DNA of 64,000 nt from Bacteroidales bacterium UBA1184 (GTDB lineage: Bacteria; Bacteroidota; Bacteroidia; Bacteroidales; ML635J-15). Shown piece by piece: positions 53,132-61,220 of this stretch (position 1 is its first letter; the number at the start of each line of letters is the position of its first letter). Position numbers and translations under genes: made by a program. Under the pieces are notes generated by a model. It made no database searches. It was not told the origin of the DNA and saw nothing but the letters and a program-made list of their open reading frames with translations. The DNA lies in assembly GCA_002310235.1 (NCBI GenBank), contig DBYO01000020.1, positions 38,310 to 102,309 of the forward strand, written 5' to 3'.

Positions 53132-56100
53132 ATGAGGAAATTATATATAATACTCCTTCTGTTAGTTGCTTGCATGGTGACAAATTCGGTATTTGCATAC
53201 GATTTTTATTCGGTATGTAGCACCGGACAGACATTATACTACAACATTTTGTCCGATACTGAGCCTTTGTCTGTAGAAGTTACATCATATAATACTTCGT
53301 CTCCATATTGGAATAATGGAGGGCCTAGTGGCGACATTGAAATACCAGAATCTGTTACATTTAATTCTATAGCATATTCAGTTACATGTATAGGAGATCA
53401 TGCGTTTGATTTTTGCACAGAAATAACATCTTTAACAATTCCCAGTACAGTAACAAGAATTGGCAATAATGCGATTTATTATTGCACCGGACTGACTTCA
53501 ATTACTATTCCGGAAAATGTTACATACATTGATGATTTGGCATTTTCATATTGTATGAATATGACCACCGTTTATTTCAATGCAACCAACTGCACCTATA
53601 TGGGATCTGCAAGTAATCAGGTTTTCAATTATTGTAGAACGCTTGCAACCTTGATTATTGGAGAAAATGTAACCAATATTCCTGAAAATGCGTTTGCTGG
53701 ATGTACAAGGTTGGAAACTGTTAATGTCCCAAGTTCAGTTGCAAGCATTGGCAGTAACGCATTTGGGTCGGTCAAGAATGTTGCATATAGCGGTACTGCT
53801 GAAGGTGGCGGATGGGGCGCGCTGACATATAACGGTTATGTTGAGTCACCTCTGGTATATTATGACGAGACTAAGACTAAATTAACTGGCTGCTATGCTT
53901 CGGCTACATCGGCGGAAGCTTCCAGCACTGTAACAGAAATTGGCAGCTATGCATTTCAGGATTGTGTGTACTTGAGAAATCTTACCTTGCCAACTTCGGT
54001 AACAACTTTGGGCTCTAATGTATTTAATGGTTGCACCTCTCTATTGGCTGTGTATAACGAAGATACTTATTTTTATGGCGGTCCGAACAGTACAAGTTAT
54101 TCAGAATGTATTATACCCGATGGAATAAAAACAATTTATGAATATGCATGTTCCGGCCATTATTATATTACTACCCTTACTATTCCGTCGTCGGTAACAT
54201 ACATCGGGCAGCGTGCATTTTCTAATTGCAGCTCATTGGCAACTGTCAACTATAATGCGACAAACTGTACTCATGGCGGTAGTGGTACTGGTGCTGCGTT
54301 TTATTCATGTTCCAACATTACAACCATAAATATCGGTGATAATGTAGAGGTCATTCCGGAAAATATATTTAATGGTTGTAGCGGAGTTACATCGATAACA
54401 ATGCCAAGTTCTTTGCGTGAAATAGGACAGTTCGCTTTTTATGGTTGCACAGGATTGACATCGCTAACAATTCCCGAAAATGTAACAAACATTGCTACTT
54501 GGGCTTTTTATGGTTGTTCAGGAATTACGACGGTAGATTTCAATGCGGTGAACTGCGGGTATATGGGTAGTAATAATTTCCCTGCTCTGCAGGGAGCAAA
54601 TGCGTTGTCTGTCTTGAATATTGGCGCAAATGTAACTAATATTCCAAATTATGCTTTTTATTTATGCGATGGCATCGTAGAAATAAATACAATGGCAATA
54701 ACACCTCCGAATTCTGGATCTAGCTTCACTTCAACTGTATATGGTGCCGCAACGGTAACAACACCATGCCCGGCCGCCGCTGATTATAGGAATCACAGCC
54801 AGTGGGGACAGTTTGCCAACATCCAGAACGAACATACAAGCATTTTCAATATCGAAGTTCAGACCGAAGATGCAAACAAGGGCGATGTCACTGGTGAGGG
54901 AAGTTTTCATTGCGATGAAGAAGTTACACTTACGGCAACTGCCAGCGACGGCTACCGTTTCTTTTCGTGGGACGACGGCAACGAGGATAACCCGAGGACA
55001 GTCATTGTTGGTGGCGACAAAACCTATGTCGCAAGTTTCAAGGCCGTACATACGGTTACAGCAAGTGCCGGAGATAACGGCTCAATAGATCCGAGCGGCG
55101 CCATAACCGTGGATGATGGCTCCAGCCTTCTTTTTACAATCTTGCCAAACTCAGGCTACCGCATTGCCAGTGTGATAATTGACGGGACAAACAATGTTAC
55201 CGCACAGGTCTACAACAATGTATATACATTGGACAATATAACAACCGACCGCACAATCGCAGTGGAATTCGAGGAAATTCCTATTCATACAATAACAGCG
55301 ACAGCCAACGAATACGGTACAGTCAGCCCCAGCGGCGACGTTTCGGTGCCCGAAGGTAGCAGCCAGTCGTTTACATTTGCTCCAAACACAAACTGCCGCC
55401 TTGTAAGCGTAGTGGTTGACGGTTCGTCCAATGTCACAGGACAGCTTGTCGACGGCGTATATACATTTGTGAACGTAGCGGGCGACCATACCATAGCGGC
55501 TACATTTGAGGCGTTACCAACATATACGATTTCGGTATTGGGCGCCAGCCATGGAACAATATCGCCAAGCAGCGATGTCACTGTCATTGAAGGCGGAAGC
55601 CAGACATTTACATTCTCTCCTGACGCTTGCTATGACATAGGGGATGTAAGGGTTGACGGAGCTACGGTAAGGCTTGATGCAAACAACTCATATACATTCA
55701 CAAACGTAACAGCCAACCATACAGTTGAGGCGACCTTTGATATCCATGCATTCACGATTTCCGTAATTGTAAGCGGTCACGGTTTTGTAACCCACAACGA
55801 TGAAGACGGTGACGCAGAAGTGAACTGCGGCGACAGCCAGAGCTTCTCAATTACGGCAGCCGACAGCAGCCGACTTGTAAGCGTGATAGTTGACGGACAG
55901 GATGTTACAAGTCGGCTTGAGGATGGCGTCTACACATTTGCCGATGTAAATGCCGACCATACATTAAATGTGATATTCGAGGTAATCCCGCTATATACGT
56001 TTACAGTGATGGCAAATAACGACGAGTATGGCACTGTCAGCGGTGGCGGCCAGTATATGGAAGGCACGTACGCTGTCATCTCGGCCACACCGAACGACGG

Positions 56101-56992
56101 CTACCGCTTTGTGTCGTGGGACGACGATGTCGCCACCAACCCGCGTTCGATCAGGGTTATCGGCAATAGGACTTATGTCGCCATCTTTGAACGGGACCAG
56201 AGCACAATCACCGTGCTTCCGGCAGATTCGAGCAACGGCTCTGTTACCGGTGGCGGCACATACGATGTCGGTGCCACGGTAACCTTGACAGCAAATCCGA
56301 ATGCAGGTTTCCGCTTTTTGTCGTGGAATGACGACAATACCGACAACCCAAGGACGATAGTTGTCGATGGCGACAGCACTTTTGTCGCAAGCTTCAAGGC
56401 GATATACACGATCACTGTGCTGGCAAACAACAATGAATACGGAACTGTGTCGGCGGGCGGTACGTTCGATGAGGGCGAGGAGGTGACCCTGACAGCGGAA
56501 CCCAACGCAAGGTACTGCTTCATCGAGTGGAACGATGGCAACACCGACAATCCGCGTACAGTTACAGCCACAAGCGACATTACCTACGTAGCCGATTTCA
56601 GCAGGACGGCATATCTTGCAATCGACACGACAGCAACAAGCTACCTTACTATTGACAACCATACGTTTTATGCAAGCGGAATGTTTTCGTATGTAAGGCC
56701 ATCGGAATTTGGTTGCGATACAATCGTGAACCTCAATCTTCGCTTACTCGACGAGCCGAAATCATGCGACATCAGTCCAAATCCAGCAAAAAACATAATC
56801 AATATATCATCTGAGAATTACATATCATTTGTTGAATTCTATTCGCTAGGCGGACGGCTAGTGTTGCAAAGAGAAGTCAACGCATATCAGACACAGATAA
56901 ATATCGATGAGCTTGTTTCTGGTATTTATTTTGTAAGAATGTATAGTGAAGATGGGATTTCGCCAGTGGTTCAAAAATTTGTAAAAGAATAA
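53132..56992 (+). CDS. BspA-like LRR surface protein 3 with T9SS sorting domain
   Basis: This 1,286-residue third paralogue has a signal peptide (MRKLYIILLLLVACMVTNSVFA), the YDFYSVCSTGQTLYYNI module, an LRR_5 region of about 17 repeats, eight divergent B-repeats from about residue 568 (IFNIEVQTEDANKGD onward) and a type A sorting domain (SPNPAKNIINISS, GIYFVRMY, VVQKFVKE). The B-repeat half is visibly richer in G and C than the LRR half of the same gene, with a change at about 54740. It has its own promoter. A FISUMP-type lipoprotein gene starts 4 bases after its stop, so they may share a transcript. Confidence 0.93.
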   Translation: MRKLYIILLLLVACMVTNSVFAYDFYSVCSTGQTLYYNILSDTEPLSVEVTSYNTSSPYWNNGGPSGDIEIPESVTFNSIAYSVTCIGDHAFDFCTEITSLTIPSTVTRIGNNAIYYCTGLTSITIPENVTYIDDLAFSYCMNMTTVYFNATNCTYMGSASNQVFNYCRTLATLIIGENVTNIPENAFAGCTRLETVNVPSSVASIGSNAFGSVKNVAYSGTAEGGGWGALTYNGYVESPLVYYDETKTKLTGCYASATSAEASSTVTEIGSYAFQDCVYLRNLTLPTSVTTLGSNVFNGCTSLLAVYNEDTYFYGGPNSTSYSECIIPDGIKTIYEYACSGHYYITTLTIPSSVTYIGQRAFSNCSSLATVNYNATNCTHGGSGTGAAFYSCSNITTINIGDNVEVIPENIFNGCSGVTSITMPSSLREIGQFAFYGCTGLTSLTIPENVTNIATWAFYGCSGITTVDFNAVNCGYMGSNNFPALQGANALSVLNIGANVTNIPNYAFYLCDGIVEINTMAITPPNSGSSFTSTVYGAATVTTPCPAAADYRNHSQWGQFANIQNEHTSIFNIEVQTEDANKGDVTGEGSFHCDEEVTLTATASDGYRFFSWDDGNEDNPRTVIVGGDKTYVASFKAVHTVTASAGDNGSIDPSGAITVDDGSSLLFTILPNSGYRIASVIIDGTNNVTAQVYNNVYTLDNITTDRTIAVEFEEIPIHTITATANEYGTVSPSGDVSVPEGSSQSFTFAPNTNCRLVSVVVDGSSNVTGQLVDGVYTFVNVAGDHTIAATFEALPTYTISVLGASHGTISPSSDVTVIEGGSQTFTFSPDACYDIGDVRVDGATVRLDANNSYTFTNVTANHTVEATFDIHAFTISVIVSGHGFVTHNDEDGDAEVNCGDSQSFSITAADSSRLVSVIVDGQDVTSRLEDGVYTFADVNADHTLNVIFEVIPLYTFTVMANNDEYGTVSGGGQYMEGTYAVISATPNDGYRFVSWDDDVATNPRSIRVIGNRTYVAIFERDQSTITVLPADSSNGSVTGGGTYDVGATVTLTANPNAGFRFLSWNDDNTDNPRTIVVDGDSTFVASFKAIYTITVLANNNEYGTVSAGGTFDEGEEVTLTAEPNARYCFIEWNDGNTDNPRTVTATSDITYVADFSRTAYLAIDTTATSYLTIDNHTFYASGMFSYVRPSEFGCDTIVNLNLRLLDEPKSCDISPNPAKNIINISSENYISFVEFYSLGGRLVLQREVNAYQTQINIDELVSGIYFVRMYSEDGISPVVQKFVKE

Positions 56993-56996
56993 AGTT

Positions 56997-57953
56997 ATGA
57001 ATATGAAAAAGTATATCGGAATTTTAATTGTTGGAATGGTTCTCTCATTCTTTGCTACATCGTGCCATAAGGAAGAGGTTGAACTCGATCCTGTAGCAAA
57101 AATTGATTTGGAACTTATTCATAGTAACAATATTATTAACAAGGCCGCTGTCACTGAATTCGAGGCTAGAGTTCTTGTCGAATACGAGTACGATACTGCC
57201 GAATATAAATGCACATTTATAAAAAAGTCAAATGGTACTTATATCTACGATATTACCCGTAGTGATATTGTATATGCAAGTAGGGAAATTCCTTTCCGTA
57301 TATATGTAGATGCTATTATCGGAAACGAGAGGCTTACCGGAGAGTCGGAAACTAGGACAATTGGTGTCGAAGATGGTGCTATAATTGTTACGTTTACATT
57401 GTGGGCATATATGGGCGGACATATGTATGTCGATTTGGGACTTCCAAGTGGTACGCTTTGGTCGGTATGCAACATGGGAGCAGACAAACCCGAGGAATTT
57501 GGGTCATATTACGCATGGGGCGAAACCTCAACTAAGAGTTCGTACAATTGGAATACTTATAGCATTGGCACAGAGTTGGATAGCCTTCCTGTTCTTGATG
57601 ATGCTCACGATGCAGCCGCTGCAAACTGGGGCTATGGATGGCGCATGCCTTCAAGAGAAGATTTTGATGAAATTGTCACATATTGTACAAAGGCTTGGAC
57701 TACCCGCAACAATGTTTACGGTTATTTGATAACAGGTCCTAATGGCAACAGCATGTTCCTTCCGGCATCTGGCGGTCGTGGCGATGGTAACATCTACGAA
57801 AGCGGTTCTTGCGGTTTCTACTGGCTCAACTCTGTTTATACCAGCGATACCCAGTTTGCATGGGGATTCCTTCTCGATTCCGATTCGTTCAGCGAAACAA
57901 GCTACTACCGCATGTATGGACAAACAATAAGACCTGTATGCAATAGGGAATAA
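56997..57953 (+). CDS. Lipoprotein with FISUMP-type C-terminal domain (no InlB repeat)
   Basis: This 318-residue protein has a lipoprotein signal (ending FFATSC, lipidated Cys). Residues about 25-140 are beta-rich without a family I recognise (KIDLELIHSNNIINK, then AVTEFEARVLVEYEYD). The C-terminal domain of about 180 residues (YVDLGLPSGTLWSVCNMGA, WGYGWRMPSREDFDEI, GNSMFLPASGGRGDG, QTIRPVCN) belongs to the Fibrobacter succinogenes major paralogous-type family, as recalled from similar Bacteroidota proteins, and is shared with the two later lipoproteins. It starts 4 bases after the third BspA gene; ATG 57003 is an alternative start. Location is probably the outer membrane. A terminator follows. 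Confidence 0.85.
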   Translation: MNMKKYIGILIVGMVLSFFATSCHKEEVELDPVAKIDLELIHSNNIINKAAVTEFEARVLVEYEYDTAEYKCTFIKKSNGTYIYDITRSDIVYASREIPFRIYVDAIIGNERLTGESETRTIGVEDGAIIVTFTLWAYMGGHMYVDLGLPSGTLWSVCNMGADKPEEFGSYYAWGETSTKSSYNWNTYSIGTELDSLPVLDDAHDAAAANWGYGWRMPSREDFDEIVTYCTKAWTTRNNVYGYLITGPNGNSMFLPASGGRGDGNIYESGSCGFYWLNSVYTSDTQFAWGFLLDSDSFSETSYYRMYGQTIRPVCNRE

Positions 57954-57995
57954 TAAGAATAATTTCGTTCGACTATACGTTGTTCTAAAAATACT

Positions 57996-58030
57996 AAAGT
58001 GTCTGGATTTCTAATTCAGACACTTTTTTT
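57996..58030 (+). terminator. Terminator before the superoxide dismutase gene
   Basis: Stem AAAGTGTCTG/CAGACACTTT with GATTTCTAATT loop followed by a T run. Confidence 0.88.
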
Positions 58031-58070
58031 AATTTTTTCACATTTCCTATTTCTGGTCGAAAAAAATCAT

Positions 58071-58078
58071 TATATTTG
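58071..58078 (+). promoter_or_regulatory. Bacteroidota -7 box for superoxide dismutase
   Basis: TATATTTG, 26 bases before ATG 58105. No TTG box at standard spacing. Confidence 0.5.
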
Positions 58079-58104
58079 TCGAATTAACTATTAATGTCCG
58101 ACTT

Positions 58105-58707
58105 ATGAAAGAAATTATGCCCGTAAACGGGATTTTTGAAATGCCAGCTTTGCCATTCGAAGCATCGGCTTTAAATGGTGTTATAAGCGCAGAAACTTTG
58201 TCGTTCCACCACGGAAAACACTTGAAGGCATATGTTGACAATATGAACAAGATGTTGCCAGGTAGTGGACTCGAAGGCTTGTCGTTGGTAGAAGTTGTAA
58301 AGCGTGCCGAAGGCGGTATGTTCAACAATGCCGGTCAGGTGCTCAATCACACTATGTATTTCGAGCAGTTTGCTGCAAAGCGCGACAACAACAAGCCTGA
58401 AGCTAAGCTTATGTCGTTGATTGAAAAGGATTTCGGTTCGTTCGATGCGTTCAAGACCGAGTTTGCTCAAAAGGGCGTAGGTTTGTTTGGTTCGGGTTGG
58501 GTCTGGCTGTCGCTGAATGCCGATGGTAAGTTGGTAATCACGCAGGAACCTAATGCTGAAAATCCAGTACGCAAGGGTTTGAAGCCATTGCTGACATTTG
58601 ATGTATGGGAACACGCCTACTATCTTGATTACCAGAATCGCCGTGCCGACCATCTCGCAGCATTGTGGGATATCATCGACTGGAAGGTGATTGAAGGAAG
58701 ATTGTAG
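58105..58707 (+). CDS. Iron/manganese superoxide dismutase
   Basis: This 200-residue cytosolic enzyme converts superoxide to oxygen and peroxide. The metal ligands are His in LSFHHGKHL, His in VLNHTMYFEQF, Asp in FDVWEHAYYLDYQNRR and the following His. The GSGWVWLS segment matches the family. The N terminus is about 12 residues longer than the usual PFxLPxLP start, which appears here as MPALPFEASALNG; ATG 58141 (MPALPF) is an alternative start. Iron or manganese use cannot be settled from the motif alone. It is a single-gene transcript framed by a terminator and a new promoter. Confidence 0.93.
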   Translation: MKEIMPVNGIFEMPALPFEASALNGVISAETLSFHHGKHLKAYVDNMNKMLPGSGLEGLSLVEVVKRAEGGMFNNAGQVLNHTMYFEQFAAKRDNNKPEAKLMSLIEKDFGSFDAFKTEFAQKGVGLFGSGWVWLSLNADGKLVITQEPNAENPVRKGLKPLLTFDVWEHAYYLDYQNRRADHLAALWDIIDWKVIEGRL

Positions 58708-58760
58708 TTCAGACAAGATTATCAATTAATAGGATTCTAATAATTTAAATGATTTTAACT

Positions 58761-59705
58761 ATGAAAAAGTTTACGTTTTTATTTTTTGCCATCATTACTA
58801 TTGCTGGAATGTTGGCTATGAGTGGTTGTAAGAAGACATATACTGTTGTTTTCGATGCAAATGGAGGTACTGGAACAATGGCGCCTCAAGAATTTACCAG
58901 TGGAGAATCACAGGCGCTTACTCACAATGCCTTTTCGTACGAAGGCTACACATTTAACGGTTGGAACTCCGTCAAGGATGGCACTGGAACAAGTTACACT
59001 GATGGACAGGAGATAACCGTCTCCTCCGATATGACATTGTATGCGCAATGGACAAGCAACGGCACAAATCCGACTCCATCACCAACGGCATCAAATATGC
59101 TTAACGGACACGAGTTCGTTGACCTTGGATTGCCTAGCGGAACAAAATGGGCAACTTGCAACGTAGGTGCAACAACGCCAGAAGGCTATGGCGATCACTT
59201 CGCTTGGGGAGAAACTGCAATCAAGGAAAACTATAACTGGACAACCTATGCTCATAGTAATGGCGATGACCATAGTCTCACTAAGTATTGTGACGATTCG
59301 GATTATGGCAACAATGGTTTTACCGATAATTTGAATATCCTCGAAGCTTCCGACGACGCTGCTACAGCTAAATGGGGCGCTGGCTGGAGAATGCCTACCA
59401 AGGAAGAAATGCAGGAATTGTACGATAACTGCACCCATGAATATACAAGTCAGAACGGTGTAAACGGACGCTTGTTCACAGCAAGCAATGGAAAGTCAAT
59501 TTTCCTTCCAGCTGCTGGCGGTTATAGCGATAATACTCTTAATAATGCAGGTGCGAATGGATACTATTGGTCAAGTACCCTTGCTACCGATAGTCCAGCA
59601 GGTGCGTTTAGCCTTTTCTTCTATGATAATTCAGCCTACCATTTGAACGACTTTGAACGTACAGAAGGCTTAAGTGTGAGACCGGTATGCAAGCCTCAAA
59701 ATTAA
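58761..59705 (+). CDS. Lipoprotein with one InlB-type repeat and FISUMP-type domain
   Basis: This 314-residue protein has a lipoprotein signal (ending LAMSGC). Residues about 26-95 are one InlB/Listeria-Bacteroides repeat (TYTVVFDANGGTGTMAPQEF, then GYTFNGWNSV and MTLYAQW). A Pro/Thr linker (NGTNPTPSPTAS) leads to the FISUMP-type C-terminal domain (FVDLGLPSGTKWATCNVGA, WGAGWRMPTKEEMQELYDNC, SIFLPAAGGYSD, SVRPVCK). ATG 58749 is an in-frame alternative start. Compared with the lipoprotein at 56997 it adds one repeat, and the later one at 59827 adds two. It is probably outer-membrane and possibly surface exposed. Confidence 0.88.
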   Translation: MKKFTFLFFAIITIAGMLAMSGCKKTYTVVFDANGGTGTMAPQEFTSGESQALTHNAFSYEGYTFNGWNSVKDGTGTSYTDGQEITVSSDMTLYAQWTSNGTNPTPSPTASNMLNGHEFVDLGLPSGTKWATCNVGATTPEGYGDHFAWGETAIKENYNWTTYAHSNGDDHSLTKYCDDSDYGNNGFTDNLNILEASDDAATAKWGAGWRMPTKEEMQELYDNCTHEYTSQNGVNGRLFTASNGKSIFLPAAGGYSDNTLNNAGANGYYWSSTLATDSPAGAFSLFFYDNSAYHLNDFERTEGLSVRPVCKPQN

Positions 59706-59743
59706 AAAAAGGATTTACGATTTTAAGTTTTGATTCAATAATC

Positions 59744-59773
59744 TGTAGCGGCGCAAAATATTGCGCCGCTACT
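59744..59773. repeat. REP-like palindrome, intergenic copy 1
   Basis: Arms TGTAGCGGCGCAA and TTGCGCCGCTAC around an AATA-type centre, 30 bp, related to the copy inside the RAYT gene (1189-1218). It ends at the TTG of the promoter for the lipoprotein at 59827. Confidence 0.75.
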
Positions 59774-59802
59774 TGTTTATTTCCATATAATCATTATTTT
59801 TG
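59773..59802 (+). promoter_or_regulatory. Bacteroidota promoter for the third FISUMP lipoprotein
   Basis: TTG at 59773-59775, a 19-base spacer, then TATTTTTG at 59795-59802, 25 bases before ATG 59827. It abuts the REP-like palindrome. Confidence 0.6.
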
Positions 59803-59826
59803 CAGAAAATTTAATGGTTTAGTGAT

Positions 59827-60951
59827 ATGAGAAAACGGCAATACACATTGATGTTTGTGGCAATTTTTGCGATGGTTGCTGTGCTGGCAATTAGCGGTTG
59901 CAAGAAGAGGGAAACATATACGGTTACTTTCGATGCCAACGGTGGAACTGGCGAAATGGCAGAACAGATATTTACAGAAGGGGAGCCACGAGCGCTTACA
60001 GGTAATGTCTTCTCATATCAAGGTCATACTTTTGATGGTTGGAACACTGTGAAGAACGGTTCTGGCATATCGTATGACGACAGGCAGACCATAACCGTCA
60101 CTTCCGACATGACCTTGTATGCGCAGTGGAAAAAGATTATTACTTTCGTAACAGTTACCTTTGATCCAAATGGTGGTACTGGCGAAATGCTACCGCAGCA
60201 GTATATTGTCGGTTCTCCGCAAGTGCTCAGACCAAATGCATTCTCAAACACCAACGCTCCTTTTGCCAACTGGAACACCGCCGCCGATGGCAGTGGAACA
60301 AGATACGGCAATATGCAGGAAATAACTGTTTATGGAAATATTACTTTGTATGCACAGTGGGGGAAAAAATATGTTGACCTTGGTTTGCCATCAGGTACGC
60401 TTTGGGCAATCTGCAATGTTGGGGCAGAGGCTCCCGAAGAATTTGGTGACCACTTTGCTTGGGGTGAAACTGAACCTAAAGAAACATATACTAAATACAA
60501 TTATAAGTTCGGTAACGGTATATATTCAAAATATAACAATAATGACCTATTGCAGATTCTTGATCCATGTGATGATGCTGCTATTGTCAACTGGGGCGCA
60601 GATTGGCGTATGCCTACCTACAATGAATTGAACGAGTTGCTAAATTATTGTACTCATACATGGACAGTGCTGAATGGTATAGACGGGAGAATGTTCGTAG
60701 GTCCTAACGGCAACTCCATTTTTCTTCCTGCCGCTGGTTTTCGCTTCGATGACCAAGATGTGTTATATTATCCAATTGCTTCTGGTTATTATTGGTCGAG
60801 TAATGTCGGTTGGGGACAAAATATATGTGACGCCTATCTTCTTTATATTGATGAAGACGATATTGATGGTTACGGTTTTGAAAATAGTATGCATTGTCAT
60901 TTCCGTCCTTGTGGCTTTTCTGTTCGTCCTGTTTACCAGCCGCATAACTAA
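59827..60951 (+). CDS. Lipoprotein with two InlB-type repeats and FISUMP-type domain
   Basis: This 374-residue protein has a lipoprotein signal (ending LAISGC) and two InlB-type repeats (TYTVTFDANGGTGEMAEQIF then FVTVTFDPNGGTGEMLPQQY, each ending in MTLYAQW or ITLYAQW) followed by a FISUMP-type domain (YVDLGLPSGTLWAICNVGA, WGADWRMPTYNELNELLNYC, SIFLPAAGFRFDD, SVRPVYQ). It is the largest of the lipoprotein series. Repeats likely act as spacers that push the C-terminal domain out from the membrane. It has its own promoter and ends before a region with several inverted repeats. Confidence 0.88.
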   Translation: MRKRQYTLMFVAIFAMVAVLAISGCKKRETYTVTFDANGGTGEMAEQIFTEGEPRALTGNVFSYQGHTFDGWNTVKNGSGISYDDRQTITVTSDMTLYAQWKKIITFVTVTFDPNGGTGEMLPQQYIVGSPQVLRPNAFSNTNAPFANWNTAADGSGTRYGNMQEITVYGNITLYAQWGKKYVDLGLPSGTLWAICNVGAEAPEEFGDHFAWGETEPKETYTKYNYKFGNGIYSKYNNNDLLQILDPCDDAAIVNWGADWRMPTYNELNELLNYCTHTWTVLNGIDGRMFVGPNGNSIFLPAAGFRFDDQDVLYYPIASGYYWSSNVGWGQNICDAYLLYIDEDDIDGYGFENSMHCHFRPCGFSVRPVYQPHN

Positions 60952-60983
60952 AAGGGAAGGGGATTTACGATTGCACTCATGGC

Positions 60984-61053
60984 GTCATGCTGAATTTATT
61001 TCAGCTATTATTCCTTTTTTTTCTTTCAGATCCTAAAACAAGTTCAGGATGAC
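60984..61053. repeat. Inverted pair of GTCATGCTGAA-type repeats
   Basis: GTCATGCTGAATTTATTTCA at 60984-61003 pairs imperfectly with a unit at 61029-61053 whose reverse complement starts GTCATCCTGAACTTGTTTTA. The pair forms a hairpin with a short loop. The unit resembles the dispersed repeat known in Bacteroidota genomes that reads about GTCATCCTGAACTTGTTT. An AACCC-TTC-GGGTT hairpin follows at 61062-61074. Confidence 0.55.
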
Positions 61054-61102
61054 TTTGGAAGAACCCTTCGGGTTTCAGCATCCGTAAAAAAGGACAATAA
61101 TT

Positions 61103-61132
61103 TGTAACATCACAATGCATTGCGCCGCTACA
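61103..61132. repeat. REP-like palindrome, intergenic copy 2, one arm decayed
   Basis: The right arm CATTGCGCCGCTACA is intact and the left arm TGTAACATCACAATG matches 11 of 15 positions of its complement. Related to the copies at 1189 and 59744. Confidence 0.65.
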
Positions 61133-61187
61133 TTTTTTTGTTAATAAATATATTCCGTTTGTGTATGAGTCGCTTGTGATATATGCT

Positions 61188-61195
61188 TATCTTTG
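61188..61195 (+). promoter_or_regulatory. Bacteroidota -7 box for the RNA helicase gene
   Basis: TATCTTTG, 25 bases before ATG 61221. No TTG box at standard spacing. Confidence 0.45.
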
Positions 61196-61220
61196 CTATT
61201 TGTAATTTTTTGAATTGCGT

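Larger units (their letters stand above)
59706..59826. other. 121-base gap with REP-like palindrome and promoter
   Basis: Between the second and third FISUMP lipoprotein genes. It holds the palindrome at 59744-59773, a GGATTTACGAT motif at 59711 and the promoter at 59773-59802. No coding sequence. Confidence 0.6.
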
